NCBI RefSeq assembly: GCF_005080965.1
Contig: NZ_CP034867.1
Span: forward strand, 579,562-643,561
Direction of reading: 5' to 3'
Origin: Buchnera aphidicola (Macrosiphum gaurae)
Lineage (GTDB): Bacteria > Pseudomonadota > Gammaproteobacteria > Enterobacterales > Enterobacteriaceae
DNA: 64,000 nucleotides
The translations under genes were made by a program, and so were the position numbers. The notes under the pieces were generated by a model. That model was given only the letters and a program-made list of their open reading frames with translations. It was not told the DNA's origin and ran no database searches. Positions within the stretch are counted from its first letter, which is position 1. Every line of letters begins with the position of its first letter. Positions 31,019 through 40,621 of the stretch are shown piece by piece.

Positions 31019-32668
31019 TTACTCTAGAAAAGATTGATAAAAATCAATAAGACCTTTAGTTGAAGAGTCATAATATCCGTTTTTGATGTTGTTATTTAAA
31101 TAGTTATAAATATTTTGAGATAATCTTTTTCCTATTTCAACCCCCCATTGATCAAAACTAAAAATGTTTAATATATAACCTTGCACAAAAATTTTATGTT
31201 CGTATAAAGAAATTAATGCTCCTAAATTATAAGGAGTAATTTTCCGAATTAAAATTGAATTAGTAGGTTGATTTCCATCACATATTTTAAAAGGTAAAAT
31301 TCTATCTATGTCATCCTTATTTTTTTTAGATGATATCAATTCATGTAAAATATCATCTCTAGATCTACCAAAAGCTAGTGCTTTTGTCTGAGCAAAGAAA
31401 TTAGATATTAATTTTATATGATGATCACCCAAATCATTATGTGAAAAAATTGGAGCGATAAAATCGCAAGGAATTAATTTAGTACCTTGATGTATTAGTT
31501 GATAAAACGCATGTTGACCATTAGTACCAGGTTCACCCCAAATAATAGGACCAGTTTGATACTCTATCTTTTCTCCATTTCTATTAATTGATTTACCATT
31601 AGATTCCATATTAGCTTGTTGAAAATACGCAGAAAAACGATGCATATATTGATCATATGGAAATATCGCTTCTGTTTCAGATTGAAAGAAATTAGTATAC
31701 CAGATACTAATTAAGGCTAATAATATTGGAATATTTTTATTATAATCAGCATTATAAAAGTGATTATCCATAGCATGAGCACCATCTAAAAATTTCTCAA
31801 AATTATGAAATCCAATAGATAATATTATAGATAATCCTGCTGAAGACCATAATGAAAAACGTCCTCCCACCCAATCCCAAAATTTAAAAATATTATTAAT
31901 ATGAATGCCAAAATTTAAAGCATTTTCTATGTTAGCTGACAACGCAAAAAAGTGTTTGTCTAAATCGTTTTTATCCGTTAAATAATCTAAAAACCATTTT
32001 TTTGCACTATATGCATTAGTTATAGTTTCATCTGTTGTAAATGTTTTAGATGCAATTAAAAAAATAGTTGTTTCAGGATTGATTTTTTTTAACACTTCAG
32101 TCAAATGAGTACCATCAATATTTGAAACATAATGCATATTTAAATGATTTTTATATGGTCGTAATGCCTCGCTGACCATATAAGGTCCTAAATCAGAACC
32201 TCCGATACCAATATTTACAACATCAGAAATAGACTTACCTGTGTAACCTTTCCATTGTCCATTAATAACAATTTTTGAAAAATTTTTCATCTTTTCCAGT
32301 AAACTATTAATTTCCAACATAATATTGCAATTATTTACTATAATAGGATGATTATTTCTATTACGTAATGCTATATGTAACACAGAACGATCTTCTGTTT
32401 GATTTATTTTAGATCCGGAAAACATAGAATGTATTCCCGATTTCACATTAGTTTCTTTAGCTAAGTTTAATAGATACATTAAAGTGTCATCATTAATGCG
32501 GTTTTTTGAAAAATCAATTAACATTTCGTTTTCAAATAAAATCGAAAATTTTTTAAATCGATTTAAATCAGACGAAAAAAGATCTCTTAAATGAACATTT
32601 TTTATTTTTTTAAAATGGTTTTTTAAATCTTGATAAGATTTAGTATGATTAAAACTCATATTTTTCAT
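31019..32668 (-). CDS. pgi: Glucose-6-phosphate isomerase
   Basis: Interconverts glucose 6-phosphate and fructose 6-phosphate. 549 residues, exactly the E. coli length. Signatures: [75 protein letters not shown] and [10 protein letters not shown]. It connects fructose 6-phosphate from MtlD to the pentose-phosphate branch. The spacer to the divergent orn (about 280 bases) holds nothing recognisable besides AT-rich promoter-like sequence. Confidence 0.97.
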   Translation of the reverse strand: MKNMSFNHTKSYQDLKNHFKKIKNVHLRDLFSSDLNRFKKFSILFENEMLIDFSKNRINDDTLMYLLNLAKETNVKSGIHSMFSGSKINQTEDRSVLHIALRNRNNHPIIVNNCNIMLEINSLLEKMKNFSKIVINGQWKGYTGKSISDVVNIGIGGSDLGPYMVSEALRPYKNHLNMHYVSNIDGTHLTEVLKKINPETTIFLIASKTFTTDETITNAYSAKKWFLDYLTDKNDLDKHFFALSANIENALNFGIHINNIFKFWDWVGGRFSLWSSAGLSIILSIGFHNFEKFLDGAHAMDNHFYNADYNKNIPILLALISIWYTNFFQSETEAIFPYDQYMHRFSAYFQQANMESNGKSINRNGEKIEYQTGPIIWGEPGTNGQHAFYQLIHQGTKLIPCDFIAPIFSHNDLGDHHIKLISNFFAQTKALAFGRSRDDILHELISSKKNKDDIDRILPFKICDGNQPTNSILIRKITPYNLGALISLYEHKIFVQGYILNIFSFDQWGVEIGKRLSQNIYNYLNNNIKNGYYDSSTKGLIDFYQSFLE

Positions 32669-32949
32669 TAAAGAATTTATCCCTCTTAAAAGGTATAAAA
32701 GATTTTTGTTTTGAAGATGCTAAAAAGCTAAAATCATTTTAATTTTTTATTTTTATGTAAAAAAATTTCTAAAATATTCTAGGGAATATATTTTTCATTA
32801 AAAATTTTCATATATAATTAACATATATAATACAAAAATTAAATATATAATAAAAAATCGTAGATCAATAATCAAATTATTCTGTGCTTCTCTTTTAAAA
32901 ATTGAATTTAAAAGTTAATATAAAAAATTTAATTCAATAATTATAAAAA

Positions 32950-33498
32950 ATGAAAATTAACAAGACAAATTTGATTTGGATAGATTTAGAAATGACTGGA
33001 CTGAATCCTAGAATACATCGTATTATTGAAATTGCGACATTAATTACAGACATTAACTTAAATATAATTTCCGAAGGTCCAGTAATTCCTATACATCAAG
33101 AAAAAGAACAAATTTTGCTAATGGATAATTGGAACAGAACAGTTCATAAAAAGAACGGATTAATAAAACGAGTTAAAAAAAGTTTTTATGATGAAAAAAA
33201 AGCAGAGTTTGAAACTATACTATTTTTGAAAAAATGGGTACCAATTCAATCATCCCCAATTTGCGGTAACAGTATTGCACAAGATCGGAGATTTTTATTT
33301 CAATACATGCCAAAATTAGAAAATTATTTTCATTATAGATGTATAGATGTTAGTACTATCAAAGAATTAGCTTGCCGTTGGAATCCAAAGGTATTCAATA
33401 AATTTAAAAAAAACAATAATCATAAAGCATTAGAAGATATTCGTGAATCAGTAAGAGAGTTAAATTTTTATAAAAAAAATTTTTTTAAATTTAAATAA
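32950..33498 (+). CDS. orn: Oligoribonuclease
   Basis: 3'-5' exonuclease that destroys 2-5 nt RNA fragments at the end of mRNA decay. 182 residues against 181. DEDDh motifs: D12 and E14 in [21 protein letters not shown], and the C-terminal [10 protein letters not shown] with its His and Asp. tRNA-Gly follows after 89 bases; in E. coli a tRNA-Gly cluster also follows orn. Confidence 0.97.
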   Translation: MKINKTNLIWIDLEMTGLNPRIHRIIEIATLITDINLNIISEGPVIPIHQEKEQILLMDNWNRTVHKKNGLIKRVKKSFYDEKKAEFETILFLKKWVPIQSSPICGNSIAQDRRFLFQYMPKLENYFHYRCIDVSTIKELACRWNPKVFNKFKKNNNHKALEDIRESVRELNFYKKNFFKFK

Positions 33499-33587
33499 AA
33501 ATAATTTTTTACAAAAGAAAGCTTGAAAAATATATTTTATATATATAAAATACATACTTTAAAGCTTTTAAATTTTTATATATTATT

Positions 33588-33663
33588 GCGGGAATAGCTC
33601 AGTTGGTAGAGCACAACCTTGCCAAGGTTGGGGTCACGAGTTCAAGTCTCGTTTCCCGCTCCA
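33588..33663 (+). tRNA. tRNA-Gly(GCC)
   Basis: 76 bases: acceptor GCGGGAA with TTCCCGC, D arm AGCTCAGTTGGTAGAGC, anticodon loop TTGCCAA giving GCC, T arm GAGTTCAAGTCTC, discriminator T and an encoded CCA. The same tRNA type lies beside orn in E. coli, where there are three copies. Confidence 0.97.
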
Positions 33664-33813
33664 ATAAGATTTTTTAAAATAACTACATAATTACTATAGT
33701 TTTAGTATAACTATATTCTTAATATAACGAAATATTCACTTTAAAATCTAAGAATTTTTTTTTAATTAAATAGAAAAAAATAATTGTATATCGAAAAAAA
33801 TTTAAGGAAATTT

Positions 33814-34739
33814 ATGGTTTTTTCTTATAAATGGATGATATTGTTTATCTTTCTATTTGTATTTATATTCCAAATCGAAGCTAGTAACAAAAAAAATTTT
33901 TTATTTATTAAAGACAGCAAAAAAAAAACAGAAAATTTTTTTTTAAGAAAATGTGCTTAGCAAAAAACCAAAAAAATAAAAATTTTAAAAAAATTCATTA
34001 TTATACTAAAAATAAATTTTACAATAATTTGAATACATCAAAAAAAATTACTATAGTAATAGACGCAGGACACGGTGGACACGATCCTGGAGCAATTGGA
34101 ATTCAAGGATTACAAGAAAAAAAAGTAAACATTGAAATAGCACTTCGCCTTAAAAATTTACTAAATCATGATAGTTTGTTCTGCACAATTCTAACTCGTA
34201 ATAATGATTCTTATCTTTCATTAACAAAAAGAAAACAGTTTCTCAAAAACAATCACGTAAATTTATTAATATCTATTCACGCCGACTCTTCTAGAAAACA
34301 ATATGTATCAGGAGCATCCGTTTGGATGGTATCAAAAACTAGAATAAATCGTGAAATTGATGATTATTTAAAAAAAAAACCAGCAATACTTTTTTCTAAA
34401 AAAATTGAAAATATATTTAACGAAAATAAATACGATTTTTTTTTAAAAAAAACCATTTTAGATTTACAGTTTAATAATTTTCAAAAAATGGAATTAGATT
34501 TGTCTCAAAAAATATTAGAACAACTTAAAAAAAACACAAAGTTAAATAAAACATACCCAAATTATGCTAGTTTAAGTATATTAAGTTCTATTAATACACC
34601 TTCAATATTAATAGAAACTGGTTTTATTACAAATTTTTTAGAAGAAAAAAAATTGAGAACTGCTGATCACCAGAATAAAATTGCTAGTTCTATCTATTTA
34701 GGTCTTAAGAATTATTTTAATCATTCTATTAACTTTTAA
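33814..34739 (+). CDS. amiB: N-acetylmuramoyl-L-alanine amidase AmiB, frame broken at A10
   Basis: Zinc amidase that cuts septal peptidoglycan at daughter-cell separation. The catalytic frame (33951-34739) holds Amidase_3: VIDAGHGGHDPGAIG with the zinc His, the Glu of LQEKKVNIEIALRLK, ISIHAD, and SILIETGFITN. A second frame from ATG 33814 encodes a classic signal peptide (MVFSYKWMILFIFLFVFIF) and runs to a TAG at 33958. The two frames meet around an A10 run at 33919-33928; one more A (or two fewer) joins them. The ATG at 33951 would give an enzyme without signal peptide, so it is unlikely to be the functional start. The E. coli AMIN targeting domain is absent. Live by slippage, or decaying. 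Confidence 0.82.
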
Positions 34740-34777
34740 GAAAATAAATACATTTTAAAATAGTAATTTCGTGCTCA

Positions 34778-34812
34778 TTAAGCATCTAAACATGTAATTT
34801 TTAGATGCTTAA
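34778..34812. terminator. Bidirectional terminator between amiB and rpmE
   Basis: A 13-bp perfect stem: TTAAGCATCTAAA (34778-34790) with TTTAGATGCTTAA (34800-34812), nine-base loop, AT-rich flanks. It lies between the convergent ends of amiB and rpmE. Confidence 0.65.
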
Positions 34813-34843
34813 ATTTTAAAAACATTAATTATAAAAAATAATT

Positions 34844-35062
34844 TTAATTTAATTCTTTCTTAATAAATTTAAAACGCTTTTTAAATCTTTCAACACGGCC
34901 TCCAGTATCAATAACTCTTTGTTTTCCCGTATAGAATGGATGACATTTTGCACATATATCTAAATTTAGATTATGATTAATAGTAGAACAAACTTCAATT
35001 ATATTTCCACAAGAACAGGTAGCTGTTATTTTAGAATAACAAGGATGGATGTTTTTTTTCAT
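34844..35062 (-). CDS. rpmE: 50S ribosomal protein bL31, zinc type
   Basis: Large-subunit protein bridging to the small-subunit head. 72 residues against 70. The zinc-binding cysteines are present: C16 and C18 (TCSCGN) and the later [12 protein letters not shown], so this is the zinc-containing form. In E. coli rpmE-priA-cytR-ftsN-hslVU is the local order; here priA and cytR are missing and ftsN is next, divergently. Confidence 0.96.
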   Translation of the reverse strand: MKKNIHPCYSKITATCSCGNIIEVCSTINHNLNLDICAKCHPFYTGKQRVIDTGGRVERFKKRFKFIKKELN

Positions 35063-35175
35063 CTAAAAAACTCCTGAATTAATTTTAAATATCTATATTT
35101 ATTATACGAGTATTAATGTATTAATACTAAAAAATTATCAATTTTTATTTATAAAATATAATATTCAAAAAATAT

Positions 35176-35427
35176 ATGTATGATGATAAAAGAAAAATCA
35201 ATTCTGTGTATTTTAATAAAAAAAAAAATAAAAACAAAAAATTGAATTCATATATATGTTTAGTTCTAATATCTATATTTATTTTTTTTATTTATTTAAA
35301 TATAAATACGAAAAAATCTTCTGAAAATAAAATTAAAAATATTACAAAAAATAGTAAAAATAATAACGTATTACCACCTAAACCAAAGGAAAAATGGGAA
35401 TATATTCACAAATTAGAAAATTTGTAA
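35176..35427 (+). CDS. ftsN: Miniature cell-division protein FtsN
   Basis: FtsN triggers septal wall synthesis by acting on FtsA inside and FtsQLB/FtsWI outside the membrane. Only 83 residues remain (E. coli 319): a short basic cytoplasmic tail (MYDDKRK...), one membrane span at about 26-42, and a periplasmic part ending LPPKPKEKWEYIHKLENL. That end matches E. coli LPPKPEERWRYIKELES, the core of the essential E segment, with W74, Y76 and L80 in the same spacing as E. coli W83, Y85 and L89. The Q-rich linker and the SPOR domain are entirely gone, and no frame after the stop restores them. Its place before hslV agrees with E. coli. Confidence 0.9.
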   Translation: MYDDKRKINSVYFNKKKNKNKKLNSYICLVLISIFIFFIYLNINTKKSSENKIKNITKNSKNNNVLPPKPKEKWEYIHKLENL

Positions 35428-35634
35428 AATGCATATCTTTTTACAATTAATCAAATTGATTTATTACAGTTTTACACAATCAAATAAATTATTTCAAAAA
35501 GTATTTTAGAAAAATATTTTAAAAAAATAATATAACTTAAAATCATATGCTATTTAAAAAAATAGCCAATTACATCTTATATATAAAATATTTTTATATT
35601 AATAAAAAAGTATAAGAAATAAAAATATTATTTT

Positions 35635-35641
35635 GAAGAGG
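35635..35641 (+). promoter_or_regulatory. Ribosome-binding site deciding the hslV GTG start
   Basis: GAAGAGG eight bases before the GTG at 35650. It supports GTG as the hslV start, which is also where homology begins (MTTILSV). Confidence 0.75.
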
Positions 35642-35649
35642 TTTTTCTT

Positions 35650-36180
35650 GTGACCACAATATTAAGCGTAAGATTAAAAGATAAAGTAGTAATTGGAGGT
35701 GATGGACAAGCAACTTTAGGCAATACAATCATGAAAAGCAATGTAAAAAAAATCAGATCGTTATATCATGAAAAAGTAATTGCTGGTTTTGCAGGTGGTA
35801 CTGCAGATGCATTTACGTTATTTGAAATGTTTGAAAAAAAATTAGCCATGTATCAAGGTCAATTACAACGTTCTGCTATTGAATTAGCAAAAGATTGGCG
35901 ATCAGATAGAATGTTGCGAAAACTTGAAGCTTTATTAGCAGTTGCTGATAAAGAAACGTCATTAATAATTACAGGAAATGGAGATGTAATACAACCTGAA
36001 GATGATTTAATAGCTATAGGATCTGGTGGTGCTTATGCTCAATCTTCTGCTAGAGCATTAATAGATAACACTGATTTGGATGCGAATCAAATTGTAAAAA
36101 AATCATTAAATATTGCTGCTAATATTTGTATATACACAAATCACACTTTCACTATAAAAGAACTATTTTCAGAAAAATAA
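35650..36180 (+). CDS. hslV: ATP-dependent protease subunit HslV
   Basis: Proteasome-like peptidase subunit of HslVU. 176 residues, the E. coli length. After removal of the initiator (GTG start) the N-terminal threonine nucleophile is exposed in TTILSVR. Other motifs: [61 protein letters not shown]. hslU starts twelve bases after its stop. Confidence 0.97.
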   Translation: MTTILSVRLKDKVVIGGDGQATLGNTIMKSNVKKIRSLYHEKVIAGFAGGTADAFTLFEMFEKKLAMYQGQLQRSAIELAKDWRSDRMLRKLEALLAVADKETSLIITGNGDVIQPEDDLIAIGSGGAYAQSSARALIDNTDLDANQIVKKSLNIAANICIYTNHTFTIKELFSEK

Positions 36181-36191
36181 GGATTATCTCT

Positions 36192-37523
36192 ATGTCTGAA
36201 ATGACTCCTCCTCAAATTGTTTCTGAACTTGATAAATTTATTATTGGTCAAGAAAAAGCAAAAAGAGCTGTGTCTATTGCATTAAGAAATCGTTGGCGCC
36301 GTATGCAGTTAAATAGTGAATTACGTCATGAAATAACACCTAAAAATATTTTAATGATTGGGCCTACAGGAGTAGGAAAAACAGAAATTGCAAGACGTTT
36401 AGCTAAATTAGCAAATTCTCCTTTTATTAAAGTAGAGGCTACTAAATTTACTGAAGTAGGATATGTTGGAAAAGAAGTAGATTCAATTATTCGAGATTTA
36501 ACTGATGCTGCAATAAAAATGATTCGAATTAAAAACATAGAAAAAAACAAAATTCGCGTAGAAGAAATAGTAGAAGAGAAAATTTTAGATGTTCTTGTTC
36601 CTAGACCCAAAAAAAATTGGGCAGAAAACGAAAAAAATGAAAGTCTTTCAAAAACAATTCAAATATTTCGAAAAAAATTACGAGAAGGTGTTTTAGATGA
36701 CAAAGAAATAGAAATTAATGTATTAGCAACTACTATGGGTGTTGAAATAATGGCGCCGCCAGGAATGGAAGAGTTAACCAGTCAATTGCAATCTTTGTTT
36801 CAAAATCTAGGAGGACAGAAAAAAAATAGTAGACGTCTTAAAATTAAAGATGCCATCATACTTTTAACAGAAGAAGAAGCAGCTAAACTGATTAATCAAG
36901 AAGAAATTAAAAAAGAAGCTATCAATGCAGTTGAACAACATGGAATAGTTTTTATTGATGAAATTGATAAAATATGTAAACGAGGTGATTCCTCTGGTCC
37001 AGATATCTCTCGAGAGGGTGTTCAAAGAGATTTACTTCCATTAGTTGAAGGATGTACTATATCTACTAAACATGGTATGGTTAAGACAGATCATATTTTA
37101 TTTATTGCATCTGGAGCATTTCAAACTTCTACACCTTCTGATTTGATTCCTGAACTACAAGGTCGCCTGCCAATTAAAGTTGAATTGCAAGCACTTACCA
37201 TTGATGATTTCGAAAAAATTTTAACTGAACCTAAAGCATCTATTACTGCACAATATAAAGCACTTATGGAAACAGAAGGTGTCTGTATTAATTTCACAAA
37301 AGAAGGAATACGTAATATTGCAGAAGCCGCTTGGAAGGTGAATGAATCTATGGAAAATATTGGAGCTCGTCGATTACATACTGTGTTAGAAAAATTAATG
37401 GAAGACATATCTTTTAATGCCAGCGATAATAAAGGTAAAACCATTGAAATTAATTCAAATTACGTAGGTGAAAATTTAGATCAATTAATATCTAATGAAG
37501 ATCTTAGCCGTTTTATTTTATAA
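36192..37523 (+). CDS. hslU: ATP-dependent protease ATPase HslU
   Basis: AAA+ unfoldase that feeds HslV. From the ATG at 36192 ([17 protein letters not shown]) it has 443 residues, the E. coli length; a longer frame overlaps hslV and lacks homology. Walker [14 protein letters not shown], Walker [10 protein letters not shown], the pore motif in [18 protein letters not shown], and sensor region [17 protein letters not shown]. An AGGA lies upstream of the start. Confidence 0.97.
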   Translation: MSEMTPPQIVSELDKFIIGQEKAKRAVSIALRNRWRRMQLNSELRHEITPKNILMIGPTGVGKTEIARRLAKLANSPFIKVEATKFTEVGYVGKEVDSIIRDLTDAAIKMIRIKNIEKNKIRVEEIVEEKILDVLVPRPKKNWAENEKNESLSKTIQIFRKKLREGVLDDKEIEINVLATTMGVEIMAPPGMEELTSQLQSLFQNLGGQKKNSRRLKIKDAIILLTEEEAAKLINQEEIKKEAINAVEQHGIVFIDEIDKICKRGDSSGPDISREGVQRDLLPLVEGCTISTKHGMVKTDHILFIASGAFQTSTPSDLIPELQGRLPIKVELQALTIDDFEKILTEPKASITAQYKALMETEGVCINFTKEGIRNIAEAAWKVNESMENIGARRLHTVLEKLMEDISFNASDNKGKTIEINSNYVGENLDQLISNEDLSRFIL

Positions 37524-37593
37524 TTTTTTGTAAAAAAAATAAATATTTTTTTGCATTATTAAAAATAAATTTAAATTAATTTAACAATTTCTA

Positions 37594-37621
37594 TTGAAAA
37601 AAAAAAATAAAACCTTACTAT
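37594..37621 (+). promoter_or_regulatory. Likely ibpA promoter containing an A11 run
   Basis: TTGAAA at 37594-37599 begins a run of eleven A (37597-37607). CCTTAC at 37613-37618 lies 13 bases after it, as in sigma-32 promoters; TACTAT at 37616-37621 lies 16 bases after it, as in sigma-70 promoters, so the class is not decided. In pea-aphid Buchnera a one-base deletion in a poly(A) run of the ibpA promoter is known to abolish heat induction. Confidence 0.6.
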
Positions 37622-37675
37622 ACAATAAAACATTTATTGATTTTTTAATCAGAAAATATTTAAGAGGAATCTGCT

Positions 37676-38158
37676 ATGTCTTATCGTTCTCTTTCATTTA
37701 TTCCAAATTTTAATGATCATAATATTTTTTCAAACAGATTTAATCAAATCGATAAAATGTTTAGTACTTTAACAGGAGAGAAACCGATATCTGATACACC
37801 GACATATAATTTATGTCAAATAAATGAAATTCAATATCAATTAACACTGAGTGTTCCTGGATATAAAGAAGAAGAATTAGATATATCTGTACACAACAAT
37901 CAATTATCTATTAAAGGTAAAAAAGAAGATAATAACAGTTATAATAACCAGGAATGTAGTAAATGGTTACATAAGGGTATAATATTTAATAATTTTTCTT
38001 TAAATTTTAATCTAGATCATAAAATCAAAGTAAAAAAAGCAGAACTATCTTTGGGTTTATTAAAGTTAGACTTTGAATGTAATATTCCAGAAGAAGAAAA
38101 ACCTAAAAAAATTTTAATTAATCTTCCTGAAGATACTAAAAAAATTGATAAAAAATAA
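37676..38158 (+). CDS. ibpA: Small heat-shock protein IbpA
   Basis: Holdase that binds unfolding proteins at inclusion bodies. 160 residues against 137 in E. coli IbpA; the extra length is at the N-terminus and the C-terminal tail. The alpha-crystallin domain spans about residues 40-140: PTYNLCQINEIQYQLTLSVPGY, ISVHNNQLSIKGKK, HKGIIFNNFSLNFNL. The C-terminal IxI-type motif is in KKILINLP. The start has AGAGGA nine bases upstream. Only one of the E. coli pair ibpA/ibpB is present. Confidence 0.94.
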   Translation: MSYRSLSFIPNFNDHNIFSNRFNQIDKMFSTLTGEKPISDTPTYNLCQINEIQYQLTLSVPGYKEEELDISVHNNQLSIKGKKEDNNSYNNQECSKWLHKGIIFNNFSLNFNLDHKIKVKKAELSLGLLKLDFECNIPEEEKPKKILINLPEDTKKIDKK

Positions 38159-38179
38159 AACTATAAACAAGATAAAAAT

Positions 38180-38207
38180 CGCTGTACTTATAAAAATAAG
38201 TACAGCG
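38180..38207. terminator. Hairpin terminator after ibpA
   Basis: A 12-bp perfect stem, CGCTGTACTTAT (38180-38191) with ATAAGTACAGCG (38196-38207), loop AAAA, followed by GGTTTAATTG. It separates ibpA from fpr, so each has its own transcription, though the T tract is weak. Confidence 0.7.
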
Positions 38208-38236
38208 GTTTAATTGCAAATTATTGAGAATAAATA

Positions 38237-38995
38237 ATGAACCCATGGATCAGTGCAGATATTTTAACAGTAAAAAGATGGACTAAAAATTTATTCAGTC
38301 TTATTTTAAATGCTTCCATAGAACCTTTTCTTGCCGGACAATTTACTAAACTAGCTTTATGTGATAGTAATATGCTCAATCAAAATAAAATTCAAAGAGC
38401 ATATTCATACGTTAATGCTCCTAGTGAAAAAAATTTAGAAATTTATATCGTTCGTGTAATAAATGGAAAACTGAGCAATCTATTGTATAATCTTAAAAGA
38501 GGCGATAAAATTTTTATTAAAAAAAAAGCGTTTGGTTTTTTTATTATAGATGAAGTGCCAGATTGCGAAACATTATGGATGTTTGCTACCGGTACAGGCA
38601 TAGGTCCTTATTGTTCAATTTTAAAAGAAGGTAAAAATATTGATAGATTTAACCACATTGTCCTAATACATGCTGTTCGGTATCAAAATGAATTAACTTA
38701 CTTGCCTCTTATGAAAGAATTATATAAAAAATATAATGGAAAATTAAAAATTCAAACTATTACTAGTAGAGAAAATAATATAAATTCTTTAACTGGTAGA
38801 ATACCTTTTTTATTAAAAAATAAAATATTAGAAAAAAATATCGGTCTTTCAATCAATCCTGAAACTTCACATGTTATGTTGTGTGGAAATCCCTTTATGG
38901 TGAAAGATACTTTTTTATTCTTGAAAAATAATAGAAATATGGAAAAACATTTACGTCGAAAAAAAGGTAACATTACAACAGAAAATTATTGGTAG
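38237..38995 (+). CDS. fpr: Ferredoxin/flavodoxin-NADP(+) reductase
   Basis: FAD enzyme passing electrons between NADPH and ferredoxin or flavodoxin, used by radical SAM enzymes. 252 residues against 248. FAD-binding part: [38 protein letters not shown] part: [39 protein letters not shown], with a terminal aromatic (NYW) as in E. coli. Possible clients here are HemW and the isc ferredoxin system. It ends 16 bases before the convergent epmA. Confidence 0.95.
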   Translation: MNPWISADILTVKRWTKNLFSLILNASIEPFLAGQFTKLALCDSNMLNQNKIQRAYSYVNAPSEKNLEIYIVRVINGKLSNLLYNLKRGDKIFIKKKAFGFFIIDEVPDCETLWMFATGTGIGPYCSILKEGKNIDRFNHIVLIHAVRYQNELTYLPLMKELYKKYNGKLKIQTITSRENNINSLTGRIPFLLKNKILEKNIGLSINPETSHVMLCGNPFMVKDTFLFLKNNRNMEKHLRRKKGNITTENYW

Positions 38996-39011
38996 AATAT
39001 TTCTTCTAATC

Positions 39012-39989
39012 TTAACAACGATCTAATGCAAAAGAGATAACTTCTTGAATATTCTTTTTGTTTAAAACTAACATAATTAATCGATCTAAACCTATTGCAA
39101 CTCCTGAACAAGGCGGTAAACCATGATATAAAGCATCCAAAAAAAAATTATCTATTTTTTGTACTGGAAGATTCATAGAAAAACGTTCCTGATTATCTTT
39201 GATAAAACGTCTTTTTTGCTCATTAGCATCTGTGAGTTCATAAAAACCATTTCCTAATTCTATTCCTTTAAAAAAAATCTCAAATCTATCTGATATGCGA
39301 GAATCTTGTGAATTAATAGCAGCAAGAGACGCTTGTTTTGCAGGAAAATGATAAACAAAAATAGGTCTATCTTTTCCTATATTAGGTTCTATTTTTAGTG
39401 TAAATAATAATTGTATAAATTTATTTAAATCATTTTCAGAATGAGTTAAATAATCTAATTTTAGTTTTTTAGATAGTTGATGTAACTCTAACAAGTTCGT
39501 AGATAATGGATCTATTTTAAAAAAATCTATGAACAGATTTTGATAAGAAATTTTATCTGATTGATTGCAATTTAATATATTTTGAAGAAATTTATCTATT
39601 TCTTTAATAAATTTCTTCATTGAATAAAATGGTTGATACCATTCTAATATAGTAAATTCTGGATTATGATATTGACCTAATTCTGCATTTCGAAAACTAT
39701 GACAAATTTGATATATAGGTCCACTTTCTGATGCTAATAAGCGTTTCATATGATATTCTGGACTAGTTACTAACCATAGTTTTAATTTTTCGTTGACATT
39801 GTTTGATGGAAAATAATTGGTTTCAAATGATGATAAATTTATATCAGTAACCGTTGAACGCGATAAAATTGGTGTTTCTACTTCAAGGACATTTTTTTGA
39901 GAAAAAAATAAACGAATGTTAGAAATAATTTTCGATCTTTTAATTAAACTTGCAATAGAAGCGCTAGGTTTCCAGACTATTTTTTTCAT
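39012..39989 (-). CDS. epmA: EF-P lysine ligase EpmA
   Basis: Class II lysyl-tRNA synthetase paralogue that attaches beta-lysine to elongation factor P. 325 residues, exactly the E. coli length, with the catalytic core only and no anticodon-binding domain. Motifs: RLFFSQKNVLEVETPILS (motif 1), HSFRNAELGQYHNPEFTILEWY (motif 2, split by family residues), GVAIGLDRLIML (motif 3). Its partners EpmB and EF-P are not in this window. Confidence 0.95.
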   Translation of the reverse strand: MKKIVWKPSASIASLIKRSKIISNIRLFFSQKNVLEVETPILSRSTVTDINLSSFETNYFPSNNVNEKLKLWLVTSPEYHMKRLLASESGPIYQICHSFRNAELGQYHNPEFTILEWYQPFYSMKKFIKEIDKFLQNILNCNQSDKISYQNLFIDFFKIDPLSTNLLELHQLSKKLKLDYLTHSENDLNKFIQLLFTLKIEPNIGKDRPIFVYHFPAKQASLAAINSQDSRISDRFEIFFKGIELGNGFYELTDANEQKRRFIKDNQERFSMNLPVQKIDNFFLDALYHGLPPCSGVAIGLDRLIMLVLNKKNIQEVISFALDRC

Positions 39990-40057
39990 TTTAATTTTCC
40001 TTGAAATTTACTAAGGTTAAGAAAAGTTGATTCAAAATAAAACAAAAAAATAAAAAT

Positions 40058-40555
40058 ATGAATAAAACTGCAATATATCCAGGTACTTTTGATCCAATTA
40101 CATACGGACATTTAGATATCATAACACGTGCAACAAAAATATTTGATAGCATAACTATTGCAATTTCTAATAATGTTGAAAAAAAACCAATTTTTAATTT
40201 AAAAGAACGTATAGAATTAACTAGAATAGTTACAATTAATTTAAAAAATGTAAAAAAAATACTTGGATTTAATGACTTACTTGCTAATTTAGCAAAAAAA
40301 GAAAAGGCTAATGTTTTAATTAGAGGAGTTAGAACAATATTTGATTTTGATTATGAAATAAAATTAGCTGCTATAAATAAACAGATTTATCCAGATTTGG
40401 ATAGTATTTTTTTACTTTCTTCTAAAGAAGTTTCTTTTATATCCTCATCTTTTGTTAAAGAAATTGCAAAATATAAAGGTAACATCAAACCTTATATTCC
40501 TAAAGAAGTTCATTCTGCATTATTAAGAAAACTCAATAATAATTCTATAAAATGA
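40058..40555 (+). CDS. coaD: Phosphopantetheine adenylyltransferase
   Basis: Fourth step of coenzyme A synthesis: ATP plus 4'-phosphopantetheine gives dephospho-CoA. 165 residues (E. coli 159). Nucleotidyltransferase motif AIYPGTFDPITYGHLD with the catalytic His at 18, then RGVRTIFDFDYE and the C-terminal SFISSSFVKEIAKY. The next gene is the convergent orphan locus beyond a hairpin. Confidence 0.96.
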   Translation: MNKTAIYPGTFDPITYGHLDIITRATKIFDSITIAISNNVEKKPIFNLKERIELTRIVTINLKNVKKILGFNDLLANLAKKEKANVLIRGVRTIFDFDYEIKLAAINKQIYPDLDSIFLLSSKEVSFISSSFVKEIAKYKGNIKPYIPKEVHSALLRKLNNNSIK

Positions 40556-40571
40556 AATTATTTTTTTCAAA

Positions 40572-40598
40572 TAGTAGGGTATATAGTATACCCTACTA
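40572..40598. terminator. Bidirectional terminator between coaD and the orphan locus
   Basis: TAGTAGGGTATA (40572-40583) pairs perfectly with TATACCCTACTA (40587-40598), loop TAG. It lies between two convergent genes and has A/T runs on both sides. Confidence 0.7.
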
Positions 40599-40621
40599 AT
40601 ACATTAAAAATTTAAAAATAT

